Origin: Methylosinus sp. Ce-a6
Lineage (GTDB): Bacteria; Pseudomonadota; Alphaproteobacteria; Rhizobiales; Beijerinckiaceae
Assembly: GCF_009811655.1 (NCBI RefSeq)
Contig: NZ_BGJX01000001.1
Location: 62,001 to 126,000, forward strand
Reading direction: 5' to 3'
DNA: 64,000 nt
The notes beneath the pieces were generated by a model. It saw only the letters and a list, made by a program, of their open reading frames with translations, searched no databases and was not told the origin of the DNA. This document shows, piece by piece, positions 25,533-36,175 of the stretch. Each line of letters begins with the position of its first letter. The first letter of the stretch is position 1. The translations under genes were made by a program, and so were the position numbers.

Positions 25533-26299
25533 TGCGCCGGCTCCAACAATTCGTCCGCCCCGCCCTCTTCGCCCGCCGCGGCCGCCTGCAACGCCAGCCG
25601 CGCGACGCGGCGGCGCAAAATTTCGTTGCGGATCGCCATCAGATGCAGAGCGAGGAACAGCGTCGTCGCGCCGAGCGCCATGATGAGCAGCGGCCACAAC
25701 ATCGAGGCGGCGATCATCGGGCCGCCGGCGCGGAACACGGAGGCCGGCTGATGCAATGTGTTCCACCAGTCGACGGAAAATTTGATGATCGGAATGTCGA
25801 CGAAGCCGACGAGCGTCATGATCGCCGCCATGCGCGCGCCGCGTGGAGAATCCTCCATCGTCTGGCGAAGCGCGATGAGCCCCAGATAGAGCAGGAAGAG
25901 GATCAGCATGGAGGTGAGGCGGGCGTCCCACACCCAGAACGTCCCCCACATGGGCTTGCCCCAGAGCGAGCCGGTCACGAGGCAGATGAAGGTGAAGGCG
26001 GCGCCGAGCGTGGCGGCGGTCTTCTGCGCGGCGTCGGCCAGCGGATGCCGCCAGACCAGCACGCCGAGCGAGGCCGACGTCATGACCACATAGGCGAACA
26101 TGGCGAGCCAGGCCGCCGGCACATGGATATACATGATCTTCACCGTCTCGCCCTGCTGGTAATCGGCTGGCGCGACGAAGAAGACGAGATAGAGGCCGAA
26201 GCCGATGAGCAGCGCGCTCGCGCCCCCTAGCCAGGGCAGGACGCGCCGCGTCAGCCGCAGAAAGACGGCCGGATTGGCAAGGGACGAAAACGCGATCAT
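25529..26299 (-). CDS. ccmC: Heme export protein CcmC
   Basis: A 256-residue protein with six membrane helices and the CcmC tryptophan-rich heme-handling loop (WGKPMWGTFWVWDARLTSMLILFLLYLG region, near residues 110-135). VPAAWLAMFAYVV and the conserved periplasmic His residues are present. It loads heme on CcmE. ccmA and ccmB are not beside it, so the ccm genes are split in this genome. Confidence 0.96.
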   Translation of the reverse strand: MIAFSSLANPAVFLRLTRRVLPWLGGASALLIGFGLYLVFFVAPADYQQGETVKIMYIHVPAAWLAMFAYVVMTSASLGVLVWRHPLADAAQKTAATLGAAFTFICLVTGSLWGKPMWGTFWVWDARLTSMLILFLLYLGLIALRQTMEDSPRGARMAAIMTLVGFVDIPIIKFSVDWWNTLHQPASVFRAGGPMIAASMLWPLLIMALGATTLFLALHLMAIRNEILRRRVARLALQAAAAGEEGGADELLEPAQ

Positions 26300-26326
26300 G
26301 ACAACCCGCGGAACGAGACGGCGCGA

Positions 26327-26353
26327 GCGGGGAAGGCCTCACGCCCTCCCCGC
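26327..26353. repeat. Intergenic hairpin between ctpA and ccmC
   Basis: GCGGGGAAGG and CCCTCCCCGC form a near-perfect ten-base stem with a seven-base loop in the 65-base gap after the ctpA stop. No T-run follows in the minus direction. It may act as a weak or Rho-assisted terminator of the envC-ctpA unit. Confidence 0.4.
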
Positions 26354-26364
26354 CTGCGTCGCGA

Positions 26365-27713
<1,349 letters not shown>

Positions 27714-27717
<4 letters not shown>

Positions 27718-29129
27718 CCGCCAACCTTCTGAAGTTCCGGTTTCGCCCACCATGGGCCCGGATCGATGGACGTTCCGTCCTTGCGAAACTCGACATAGAG
27801 AATGGGCTGTTTCGCGCCGATAGCAATGGCCGCCGCAGTCCTGACGGCGCCCCCGCCCATGTTCGCCACCGGCTCGCCGGCCAGAACGAATTGTCCGACG
27901 GCGACGGAGATCTGGTCCATTCCGGCCAAGGTCACATAATAGCCGCCGCCGGCGTTGATGATCAAGAGTTGACCATAGGAGCGATAACGCCCGGCGAAGA
28001 CGACCCAGCCGTCGCACGGCGCGGCCACGACGGCGTTTTCCCGCGCCGCGACGGAGATCCCCTTCTCGGTCGCGCCCGAGCCGTCCGAGGAGCCGAAGCG
28101 TTTGACGATCTCGCCGGCCGTCGGCAGCGCCAATCGACCTTTCAGATCGGCGAAGGCGACGGCTGGAGCGAGACGGGCGGCGTCCTTGAACGGAGCTGCG
28201 AGCGCCTTGGCGCGGCTCTCCTGCGACATGGCCGCGTCCGCGGCGGCGCGCTCGGCGTCGGCGCGACGCGCCGCCTCCGCCGCGCGCCGCGCCGACTCGA
28301 CCTCGCCCTCCATGCGGGCGATCAGCTCTTTGAGGCTCGTCGCCTTGGCCGCGAGCGCGCGCGCCCGCTCGGCCTCGAAACCCAGCGCGCTCTGCGCCAG
28401 CATCAGCGCCTTCTGCCGCGCCTCGACGAGGGCGGCGAGGCGAACGCGCTCCTCCTTCAAATGCTCGAGCTCGACCAAGAGGCTCGCCTTCTCGGCCTCC
28501 ATGCGGCGGCGCAGGGAAACGAGCTCGACGAGATCGGATTTGAGCGTCTCCATTTCGGTCCGCATCTGCGGCAGCACCGAGCCGAGCAGCATGGCGGCGC
28601 GAATGCTCTCCAGAATATCCTCGGGCTTGGCCAAAAGCGCCGGCGGCGGCTTGCGCCCCATGCGCTGCAGCACGATCAGCACCTCGCCGATCAGCGCGCG
28701 GCGGCCGGCGAGCGATCTGGCCAGCGCCCGCTCGCTCTCGGCCGTGGCCTCGAGCCGCGCGCCCACGTCCTCGGCGCGCGTCTCCAGCACGCCGACGCGC
28801 GGCGTCGCCTCGACGAGCGCCTGGTTGAGCTTCACCCGGTCGGCGCGCAACGTCTCGATTTCCGTCTCGATCTTGCGGCGGCTCTCGGCAGAGACGTTGA
28901 TCGTGTCCTCGAGGCCGCGCAGCTCCGAGCGCTTTCCCGAAATTTCGGAACTGTCCTCGGCTCCCGACTGCGTCTCGACGATCGGCGTCGGCCGGAGCGT
29001 CGTCGGCGCGATCGCGCCGCGCAGATTTTCCGCGCGCGCGGGGTCGCCTATCGCCGCCAGGACGAGACACATAGCCGCAGCCGCGCGGCGTCCCTCGCCC
29101 AACTCCCGCCGCTCCGCTCTACGTCCCAT
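27714..29129 (-). CDS. EnvC-like murein hydrolase activator (coiled coil plus M23/LytM domain)
   Basis: A 471-residue secreted protein. A signal peptide (about residues 10-33) is followed by long coiled coils (about 45-290) and a C-terminal LytM fold beginning near VKRFGSSDGSGATEKGISVAAREN. The domain keeps the fold motifs APCDGWVVFAGRYRSYGQLLIINAGGGYYVTLAG, but zinc ligands look incomplete, as expected for EnvC-type activators that switch on amidases at division sites. It heads the unit with ctpA. Confidence 0.88.
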
Positions 29130-29262
29130 CGCCCCCGCCGCTCGCCCTTCGCCTCCGAAACGGCGTCGAACCCGCCCGCCATCCGCGCCGCCGAAAAACG
29201 AAGGGGCGAATCTCGGGCGGCAGTTTGTCTATTCAATAACGTCCACAATGCGGCGGAGACGG

Positions 29263-29323
29263 CTCCAGGCTTCTGTTTTGACGAGAGCCGAACCGACGTC
29301 CACTTCGGCTGGAAACGCTCTAG
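29263..29323 (-). repeat. Dispersed hairpin repeat, copy at the end of the OmpA-like gene
   Basis: Read on the minus strand it starts TAGAGCGTTTCC and contains GCCGAAG-TGGACG-TCGGTTCGGC and then CAAAACAGAAGC. The TAG at its start is the stop codon of the OmpA-like gene, so the repeat begins inside the last codon. Same family as 22097, 36001 and 46962. Confidence 0.75.
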
Positions 29324-30540
29324 CGCCGCGGCGACAGCCGCAGATCGACGCCGCTGCCGCTCTCGTTCTCCGGCGCGTCCTTGGACACCGGACCTCCGCT
29401 CTCGCCAGCGACGGAAAGTCGCCCGCGCTCGACCCCCATGCGGCCGAGATAATCGACGACGCGGGCGGCGCGGTCGCGCGCCAGCCGGCGCGCGGCGCGA
29501 TCGCCGCCCTCGGCGCGCACGCGCACCTCGGCCTCGGTCTGGGGGCAGCGTTGCAGCAGACCGACCGTCTTGTCGAGCGCGCCGGTCGCGGCTCGTCTGA
29601 CCCCGGCGCCCTGCCGGCTGAATTGAACCGGCTCGCGGGCGAGAGCGGCGGATATGGCCATCTGACAGGTCCCGACATCGAGCTCGCCGCTCGCCGGAAC
29701 AAAGCCCGCATCCGCGCCCTGCTCCGGCGCGGCCGGCGCCGGCGGCGCGGCGGAGGGACGGGCGAGCTCCGGCGCGGCCGCCGAGGGCGTCGAGGGGGCC
29801 GGCTTCACGCCGTCGCGCGTCGGCTCCTTGGATTTCGCCGCCGGGCCCGCGGGCGCGGGCGCGCCATCGGTCGCCGGCTGCGGCGCGCCGCTCGGCGGAG
29901 CCTCCCCGGGCGTCTCCGGCGAGGCAGACCGCGGCGCCTCGCTCTCGCGCGCGGCGCGGCGCGCGGTCACGGCGTTCTCATAGGATTTGGCGCCCGAGCC
30001 CGTCAGCGCGTCCACCTCCGCGACGCGCCGGACGCCCGGAATGCGCGCGATCTGCTCTTCCGCCGCGGCGCGATCGGGGGCGTCGCGCGGCAGCAGAATG
30101 TCGCGGCCGGCGACGTCGAGATAGGCCGGATCGCCGCCGGCTTTCTCCACCGCGCTCGCCGCCTTGCGCTCGAGGTCCCGCTCCGTCGAACGTCCGGCGA
30201 GGAAGCCGGCGCCGAGCCAGATCAGCGCCAGAGGAATGAGACCGATCGCCCAGCCCTCATGGTCGCGCAGCGAATGCCGGCCGAGCAGCGCGCCGAGCGC
30301 CGCCCCGGCGAGAAAGGCCGGTAAGAGCATGAGCGCCGTCTCGAGCCAGAAGGCCGGGCGCCCCGGCAGCAGGCCGAGCGCGGCGACCAACAGCCCCGCG
30401 GCGAAGGCCAGAGCGAACCAGATCAGCCAGCCGGCGACCAAGCCCCGCTCGGGCCGACGGACGATGGAGAGCGCCGTCGCGAGCCCGACCGCAAAGGCCG
30501 AGACGCCCCAGGCCCAGAAATGCGTGAGGAGATAAGTCAT
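29320..30540 (-). CDS. Membrane-anchored OmpA-like protein with BON-like region
   Basis: A 406-residue protein. Residues 1-120 hold about four membrane helices (LLTHFWAWGVSAFAVGL, then three more). Next comes a BON-like stretch (GRDILLPRDAPDRAAAEEQIARIPGVRRVAEVDAL), a long Pro/Ala/Ser-rich linker (about 190-290), and an OmpA-type peptidoglycan-binding domain (RLARDRAARVVDYLGRMGVERGRLSVAGE). It would tie the inner membrane to peptidoglycan. Its role is not known; similar multi-helix OmpA proteins occur in rhizobia. The stop codon lies in a dispersed repeat. Confidence 0.72.
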   Translation of the reverse strand: MTYLLTHFWAWGVSAFAVGLATALSIVRRPERGLVAGWLIWFALAFAAGLLVAALGLLPGRPAFWLETALMLLPAFLAGAALGALLGRHSLRDHEGWAIGLIPLALIWLGAGFLAGRSTERDLERKAASAVEKAGGDPAYLDVAGRDILLPRDAPDRAAAEEQIARIPGVRRVAEVDALTGSGAKSYENAVTARRAARESEAPRSASPETPGEAPPSGAPQPATDGAPAPAGPAAKSKEPTRDGVKPAPSTPSAAAPELARPSAAPPAPAAPEQGADAGFVPASGELDVGTCQMAISAALAREPVQFSRQGAGVRRAATGALDKTVGLLQRCPQTEAEVRVRAEGGDRAARRLARDRAARVVDYLGRMGVERGRLSVAGESGGPVSKDAPENESGSGVDLRLSPRR

Positions 30541-30681
30541 GGCGCTCGCATGGTCCGGCCGGCTCGGCGAGATTGCGTCACGGGCCGATCTTTGGCAAGG
30601 CTCGGCCCGCCATCTGTCGGCCCGCAATCTTAGTGGCGAGCGAGCGGGATCGATCGAAAGCCGCTCCCGGGAATATATGCG

Positions 30682-31545
30682 TCAGATCTTCTCACGCACG
30701 AATTCCAACAACAGGCTGGCGGGCCGGGAAGGCTCACGTCCTGTCGCGGCCATCAGACCGAAGCGCCGATAAAGCGGCGGATCGAGCCGCGCCACGCGCA
30801 AGCCCCTCCGATTCTCAGGCAGAGTCGATTCCGGCACAACGCTGACGCCGACGCCCTCGCGGACCAGCGCAATGGCGCTGGTCCAATCGCGTATCTCCAT
30901 CCGCACGTCGCCGAGCGAGAGGCCGGCGGCTTCCATGAGCGCGCCGGCATGGACATGGCATCCCCCGGTCGCCAGCACGAACGGCTCGGCGACGAGCTCG
31001 GCCAGCGAGATTGCGCCGCGCCGGCCGAGGCGGTGACCTGCGGGCGCGACGCCGACCCACGCATCTTGTCCGATAGGCGCAGCCGCGCGGTCCGGCGATG
31101 GATCGAGCACGACGCCGAGATCGACGGTCCCCGCTTTTAGCCAGACTTCGACTTCGCGATCATCCGTCTCGAGCGCCACTATCTCTATGCCGGGATGGAG
31201 CGACCGGAAGCGCCGCAGAAGCGGCGGCAGCACCGTTGCGAAAACGCTCGGAAAGGCGGCGATGCGGATCGAACCCATTTCTTCGCCCGCCGCTTTCGCC
31301 GCCTCCTGCCGAATCGCCTCCAAATGGGCGATGACGGCCCGCGCATGGGTGAGCGTCTGCTCGCCGAAGGCCGTCAGCTCGACGCCATGTCGCCGCCGCG
31401 CCAGCAGCTTCACGCCGAGGATTTCTTCCAGCGCGGCGATCGCCTGGCTCATGCCGGATTGCGTGACTCCGACCGCTTCGGCGGCAGCGGTGAAGCTGCC
31501 GGCTTCGGCGACGGCGATCAGGCTGCGAAGCTGGGTGAGATTCAT
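30682..31545 (-). CDS. LysR-family transcriptional regulator
   Basis: A 287-residue LysR protein: winged helix-turn-helix at the N-terminus (MNLTQLRSLIAVAEAGSFTAAAEAVGVTQSGMSQAI as a whole) and a substrate-binding domain with the two-lobed pattern (RIAAFPSVFATVLPPLL, DLGVVLDP, VREGVGVSVVPES). The start at 31545 fits the family; a start 14 codons upstream is unlikely. It diverges from the glutathione transferase gene across 100 AT-rich bases, the standard arrangement for a LysR regulator and its target. The inducer is unknown. Confidence 0.92.
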   Translation of the reverse strand: MNLTQLRSLIAVAEAGSFTAAAEAVGVTQSGMSQAIAALEEILGVKLLARRRHGVELTAFGEQTLTHARAVIAHLEAIRQEAAKAAGEEMGSIRIAAFPSVFATVLPPLLRRFRSLHPGIEIVALETDDREVEVWLKAGTVDLGVVLDPSPDRAAAPIGQDAWVGVAPAGHRLGRRGAISLAELVAEPFVLATGGCHVHAGALMEAAGLSLGDVRMEIRDWTSAIALVREGVGVSVVPESTLPENRRGLRVARLDPPLYRRFGLMAATGREPSRPASLLLEFVREKI

Positions 31546-31645
31546 AGTAGAAAAACTTATACCAAGATTCTTTGTCAGTAATTTCACTTCTTCTTATCGC
31601 TCGGTCAATATCCGGCGTGACACTCCCGACAGCGGAAATTTCTCG

Positions 31646-32263
31646 ATGAAGCTCTATTTCGCGCCCGACACTTGTTCCCTTTCGCCGCATATCGTGATGC
31701 AGGAACTGGGGCTGTCCTATGATCTCGTCAGGGTGAACAACCGGACGAAGCGCACCTCCGAGGGCGGGGATTTCCTGGCCGTCAACCCGAAAGGCTATGT
31801 CGCGGCGCTCCTCCTCGACAGCGGCGAGGTGCTGACCGAAGGACCTGCGCTGGTTCAGTATCTTGCCGATCTGGAGCCAGAGGCAGGGCTCGCTCCCATG
31901 AATGGAACGCTGGAGCGCGCGCGGCTCCAGGAGTGGCTGAACTTCATCGCCAGCGAAATCCATGCTGGATCGAGCCCGCTGTTCAATAAAGAATTGCCGG
32001 CAGCGGTTCGCAAAATGCTCGAGATGCGGCTATTCGAGCGCTTCGATCTGATCGACGCGCGGTTGGCGAAGCACGCCTATCTGATGGACAACGGCTTCAG
32101 CGTCGCAGACGCCTATCTGTTCGCTGTCCTGAACTGGATGCCGGCGCTGGCGATCGAGCTCGAAAGCTGGGCGCACATCATTGCCTATCGGGAACGAATC
32201 GCGGCGCGGCCGTCGGTCCTGGCGGCGCGAGCGCGGGAGGCGGAAATCCCCGCGGTCGAGTGA
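31646..32263 (+). CDS. Glutathione S-transferase family protein
   Basis: A 205-residue GST: thioredoxin-like N-domain (MKLYFAPDTCSLSPHIVMQELGLSYDLVRV) with the Cys/Ser pair CSLSPH typical of beta-class bacterial GSTs, the GPALVQYLADLEP segment, and a helical C-domain with GFSVADAYLFAVLNW (the conserved N-capping box with Asp). It probably conjugates or detoxifies electrophiles using glutathione. The divergent lysR gene is the likely regulator. Confidence 0.92.
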   Translation: MKLYFAPDTCSLSPHIVMQELGLSYDLVRVNNRTKRTSEGGDFLAVNPKGYVAALLLDSGEVLTEGPALVQYLADLEPEAGLAPMNGTLERARLQEWLNFIASEIHAGSSPLFNKELPAAVRKMLEMRLFERFDLIDARLAKHAYLMDNGFSVADAYLFAVLNWMPALAIELESWAHIIAYRERIAARPSVLAARAREAEIPAVE

Positions 32264-32379
32264 GTGCGACACCGCCGCGAGCCGAACTTCGTGAGCTCCG
32301 AGCGGCTCGACTCGGACGGTTTCCGGGCGACGGGGAGAAGGAAGCGACCGGCCGCCGCGCAAAGACCTGGAGAACCGCC

Positions 32380-33498
32380 TCACACCCGCATCGGCATCAG
32401 CACATAGAGCGCGCTCGCGCCGTCGCGGTCCTGGATCAGCGTCGGCGAGCCGGGGTCGGCGAGCCGGAACAGCGCCGTGTCGCTGTCGAGCTGATCGGCG
32501 ATGTCGAGCAGATAGCGGGAGTTGAAGCCGATATCGATCGGCGGGCCGTCATAATCGGCCTCGATCTCCTCCACCGCCGAGCCCTGATCGGGATTGGTGA
32601 CGGAGAGCACCAGCTTTCCGTCCGCGAGCGCGAGCTTCACCGCGCGGCCGCGCTCCGACGAAATGGTCGAGACGCGATCGACCGCCTCGCGGAACACGCC
32701 GCGCTCGACGGTGAGGCGCTTGTCGTTATTGGCCGGAATGACGCGGCCGTAATCGGGGAAAGTGCCGTCGATGAGCTTCGTCGTCAGCACGGTCTCGCCG
32801 AAGCTGAAGCGCATCTTGTTCTGGGAGAGCTCGATCGTCACCGCCTCCTCGGCGTCCTCGACGAGACGCAGCACCTCGGCGACCGCCTTGCGCGGCAGGA
32901 TCACGCCGGGCATTCCCACCGAGCCCGCCGGCGCCGGCAGCTCGACCCGCGCCAGGCGATGGCCGTCCGTCGCCACCGCGCGAAGCAGCTGATGGCCTTC
33001 GACCTCGGTCGAATGCAGGAAGATGCCGTTCAGATAATAGCGCGTCTCCTCGCTGGAGATGGCGAATTGCGTCTTGAGGATCAGCTTCTTCAGATCGGCC
33101 GGCGCGAGCGCGAAGCGATGCGAGAAATCGCCCGACGTCACATCCGGAAAGTCGCTCTCCGGCAGGCTCTGCAGACTGAAGCGCGAGCGGCCCGAGCGCA
33201 ATGTGAGCTGGCCCTGCTCGCCCGTCGCCTCCAGCGAGACCTGCGCGCCTTCCGGCAGCTTGCGGACGATGTCGTAGAGCGTGTGGGCGGGAAGCGTCGT
33301 CGCGCTCGGCTGGGCGACGTCGGCGGGGACTTTCTCGGTGATCTCGAGATCGAGATCGGTCGCCTTCAGCAGCAGCGCCCCGGCGGAGGCGTCGATCAGC
33401 ACATTGGCGAGGATCGGGATCGTCGTGCGTCTCTCCACCACCCGGTGAACATGGCCGAGGGCGCGCAGCAGCGCCGCTCTCTCGATGGTGACTTTCAT
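32380..33498 (-). CDS. dnaN: DNA polymerase III sliding clamp (beta subunit)
   Basis: A 372-residue clamp with the three repeated folds. It begins MKVTIERAALLRALGHVHRVVERRTTIPILANVLI (overall family start) and ends with the conserved YVLMPMRV. FDGTFPDY-like IDGTFPDYGRVIP and RAVATDGHRLARVE mark the second and third domains. The clamp tethers polymerase III to DNA. It is not beside dnaA or recF here. It diverges from the penicillin-binding protein gene, with a CtrA-type box between. Confidence 0.97.
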   Translation of the reverse strand: MKVTIERAALLRALGHVHRVVERRTTIPILANVLIDASAGALLLKATDLDLEITEKVPADVAQPSATTLPAHTLYDIVRKLPEGAQVSLEATGEQGQLTLRSGRSRFSLQSLPESDFPDVTSGDFSHRFALAPADLKKLILKTQFAISSEETRYYLNGIFLHSTEVEGHQLLRAVATDGHRLARVELPAPAGSVGMPGVILPRKAVAEVLRLVEDAEEAVTIELSQNKMRFSFGETVLTTKLIDGTFPDYGRVIPANNDKRLTVERGVFREAVDRVSTISSERGRAVKLALADGKLVLSVTNPDQGSAVEEIEADYDGPPIDIGFNSRYLLDIADQLDSDTALFRLADPGSPTLIQDRDGASALYVLMPMRV

Positions 33499-33651
33499 GA
33501 CGCTCGATCCGTGCCGCGGTTTTTCGCTCCAAGGGCGAGACTTTGGCAAGCTGGAACGAATAGCGCAAGTGGCGCAAGCGGTTCGACCGCCTTTCTGTGC
33601 ATAAGTTCCTATCCGCGTCTCTCCATGACGGAAAGCGGCGCCCCGCCTTGC

Positions 33652-33666
33652 TTAACCGGCCCTTAA
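33652..33666. promoter_or_regulatory. Perfect CtrA-type box between dnaN and the penicillin-binding protein gene
   Basis: TTAACCGGCCCTTAA is an exact TTAA-N7-TTAA match and includes the favoured TTAACC half. It lies 154 bases upstream of dnaN and about 85 upstream of the first possible start of the divergent penicillin-binding protein gene. In Caulobacter, CtrA binds such sites to time cell-cycle genes; occupancy here is inferred. Confidence 0.65.
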
Positions 33667-33750
33667 ATCGACAGCATTAAAGCTAGTGTCGGCGTCGGCC
33701 GCGCGCACCCATGCCGCGGCGAAACGGAACCCCGAGGCGGCGGACCCACC

Positions 33751-35988
33751 ATGGCGCGCGAGAGACAACGCCGCGAACCGCGTTTCGACGGCGACGGGAG
33801 CGGCGATCTTCGCGCCGACCCGCGAGAGGATCGCATGGCGAAACCGAAGCGCAAGGGCAAGAGCGCGCCGCCGCCGAACGATATCGACGACGATCCGCCG
33901 CCGCGCGCCGCCAAACAGAAGAAAAAGCGCGGCGGCTTCGGCCTCGGCGGCGTCGTCTATTGGGGCGCGGTGCTCTCCATCTGGGGCGCGATCGGGACCG
34001 GCGGGCTTTTCGCCTATCACGCGGCGCAATTGCCGCCGATCGACACTCTGGCCGTCCCCAAGCGCCCGCCCAATATCGCCATACTCGCGGCCGACGGCGA
34101 ATTGCTCGCCAATCGCGGCGACACCGGCGGGGCGGCGGTGCGGCTCGTCGATCTGCCGCCCTATCTGCCCAAGGCCTTCGTCGCCATAGAGGACCGCCGC
34201 TTCTATTCCCATTGGGGCGTCGATCCGATCGGCGTCGCGCGGGCGCTGACGCGCAACGTCGCCGGGCGCGGCGCTATGCAGGGCGGCTCGACGCTCACCC
34301 AGCAGCTCGCCAAGAATTTGTTCCTCACCCAGGAGCGCACCATCTCGCGCAAGATCCAGGAGGCGATCCTCGCGCTCTGGCTCGAGCACAAATATTCCAA
34401 GGACCAGATTCTCGAGCTCTATCTCAACCGCGTCTATTTCGGCTCCGGCGCCTATGGCGTGGAGGCGGCGGCGCAGCGCTATTTCGGCCATGGCGCCGCC
34501 CAAGCGACGCTCGCCGAGGCCGCCGTGCTCGCCGGCCTGATGAAAGCGCCGAGCAAGCTCGCGCCGGATCGCAATCCCGAAGGCGCGACCGAGCGCGCGG
34601 CGCAGGTCGTCACCGCAATGGCGCAGGAGGGCCATATCACCGAATCCATGGCCAAGCTCGCCCTCGGCCGGCCGGCTGTCGCGCGGAGGGATCGCGGCGC
34701 GGGCTCGATCAATTACGCCGCCGATTATGTGATGGACATGCTGGACGACACGATCGGCGCGATCGACCAGGACATCGTCGTCACCACGACGCTCGACCGC
34801 AAGCTCCAGGAGGCGGGGGAAAAAGCCGTCACCGACGAGCTCGACAAGAAGGGCGACAAATTCGGCGTCAGCCAGGGGGCGCTCGTCGCGCTCGACCCCA
34901 ATGGAGCCATCCGCGCGCTGGTCGGCGGACGCAATTACGCCGAGAGCCAGTTCGACCGCGCGGTCTCCGCCAAGCGGCAGCCGGGCTCCGCCTTCAAGCC
35001 TTTCGTCTATCTCGCCGGGCTCGAGCACGGGCTGACGCCCGACACGATCCGCGAGGACGGGCCGATCAATGTGAAGGGCTGGCAGCCGGAGAATTACAGC
35101 CGGGAATATTTCGGCCCGGTCACGCTGACCAAGGCGCTCGCCCTGTCGCTGAACACGGTGGCCGTGCGCGTCGGCCTCGAGGCGGGGCCGAAGACGGTGG
35201 TCAAGACCGCGCATCGTCTCGGCGTCGCCTCCGAGCTGCAGCCCAACGCCTCCATCGCGCTCGGCACGTCGGAGGTCACGCCGCTGGAGCTCGTCGCGGC
35301 CTACGCCCCCTTCGCCAATGGCGGCGTCGGCGTGCAGCCGCACATCATCTCCAAGGTGCGCACGGCCGCCGGCAAGCAGCTCTACGCCCGCAAGGGCTCG
35401 AGCAACGGCCGCGTGATCGAGCCGCAATATGTGGCGATGATGAACACGATGATGGAGGAGACGCTCTCCACCGGCACGGCGCGCAAGGCGGAGCTGCCGG
35501 GCTGGCGCGCCGCCGGCAAGACCGGCACCAGCCAGGATTTCCGCGACGCCTGGTTCGTCGGCTATACGCCGCATCTCGTCGCCGGCGTCTGGCTCGGCAA
35601 TGACGACAACTCGCCGACGAAGAAAGTCTCCGGCGGCAATCTGCCGGTGGAAGTCTGGAGCCGCTTCATGAAGGCGGCGCATCAGGGCGTGCCGGTCGCG
35701 GCCCTTCCTTCGGGCTCCTGGCGCTCGGCCGCGGCGCCGGAGAGCGCCTCGCCGATCGCGCCGCTGCTCAATCTCTTTTCCTCCGATCCCGAGCCCGAGG
35801 CCGCGCCTCCGAAATCCACGCGCCGCCGCCCGGCGCGCGACGACGACGAAGACATCGCCCCCGGCTCCGTCCATGGGCTCGAGGCGCTGCTGCCGCCGGC
35901 CGACATTCCGAACCAGGGGCCTCCACGCCCGCGACGCAGTCCCTCGCGCGAAGAGAAGAACATATTCGAGAAACTGTTCGGCGGCTGA
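33751..35988 (+). CDS. Class A penicillin-binding protein (PBP1A-type transglycosylase/transpeptidase)
   Basis: Up to 745 residues. A basic cytoplasmic head (KKKRGG) precedes one membrane helix (about residues 66-90). The GT51 glycosyltransferase domain has AIEDRRFYSHWGVD and GGSTLTQQLAKNLFL, with catalytic Glu in EDRRF. The transpeptidase domain has the Ser in KRQPGSAFKPF (SxxK), SLN in LALSLNTVAVR, and KTGTSQDFRDAWF. A disordered Pro/Arg-rich tail ends the protein. It polymerises and cross-links peptidoglycan. Start could also be the ATG at 33835. Confidence 0.95.
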   Translation: MARERQRREPRFDGDGSGDLRADPREDRMAKPKRKGKSAPPPNDIDDDPPPRAAKQKKKRGGFGLGGVVYWGAVLSIWGAIGTGGLFAYHAAQLPPIDTLAVPKRPPNIAILAADGELLANRGDTGGAAVRLVDLPPYLPKAFVAIEDRRFYSHWGVDPIGVARALTRNVAGRGAMQGGSTLTQQLAKNLFLTQERTISRKIQEAILALWLEHKYSKDQILELYLNRVYFGSGAYGVEAAAQRYFGHGAAQATLAEAAVLAGLMKAPSKLAPDRNPEGATERAAQVVTAMAQEGHITESMAKLALGRPAVARRDRGAGSINYAADYVMDMLDDTIGAIDQDIVVTTTLDRKLQEAGEKAVTDELDKKGDKFGVSQGALVALDPNGAIRALVGGRNYAESQFDRAVSAKRQPGSAFKPFVYLAGLEHGLTPDTIREDGPINVKGWQPENYSREYFGPVTLTKALALSLNTVAVRVGLEAGPKTVVKTAHRLGVASELQPNASIALGTSEVTPLELVAAYAPFANGGVGVQPHIISKVRTAAGKQLYARKGSSNGRVIEPQYVAMMNTMMEETLSTGTARKAELPGWRAAGKTGTSQDFRDAWFVGYTPHLVAGVWLGNDDNSPTKKVSGGNLPVEVWSRFMKAAHQGVPVAALPSGSWRSAAAPESASPIAPLLNLFSSDPEPEAAPPKSTRRRPARDDDEDIAPGSVHGLEALLPPADIPNQGPPRPRRSPSREEKNIFEKLFGG

Positions 35989-36000
35989 CGCCGCCGAGAG

Positions 36001-36045
36001 TCTTTCCGACGCCGAACCGGCGTCCGCTTCGGCCGGAAACGCTCG
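36001..36045 (-). repeat. Dispersed hairpin repeat, copy after the penicillin-binding protein gene
   Basis: Read on the minus strand it starts GAGCGTTTCCG and contains GCCGAAG-CGGACG-CCGGTTCGGC, then GTCGGAAA. It lies 13 bases after the stop codon and opposite in orientation to that gene. Same family as 22097, 29263 and 46962. Confidence 0.75.
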
Positions 36046-36175
36046 AGCGAGCGTTTCGCTCTCCTCAAATTGTGAGACAAACGGCACGACAATTGCGACG
36101 GTCGGGGCGAGAACCTGTCCGCATGTCGCTTTTGTCGCAAAAGCGGCGTGCCTTTCGCAAAGTGGAGAAAGCGAT

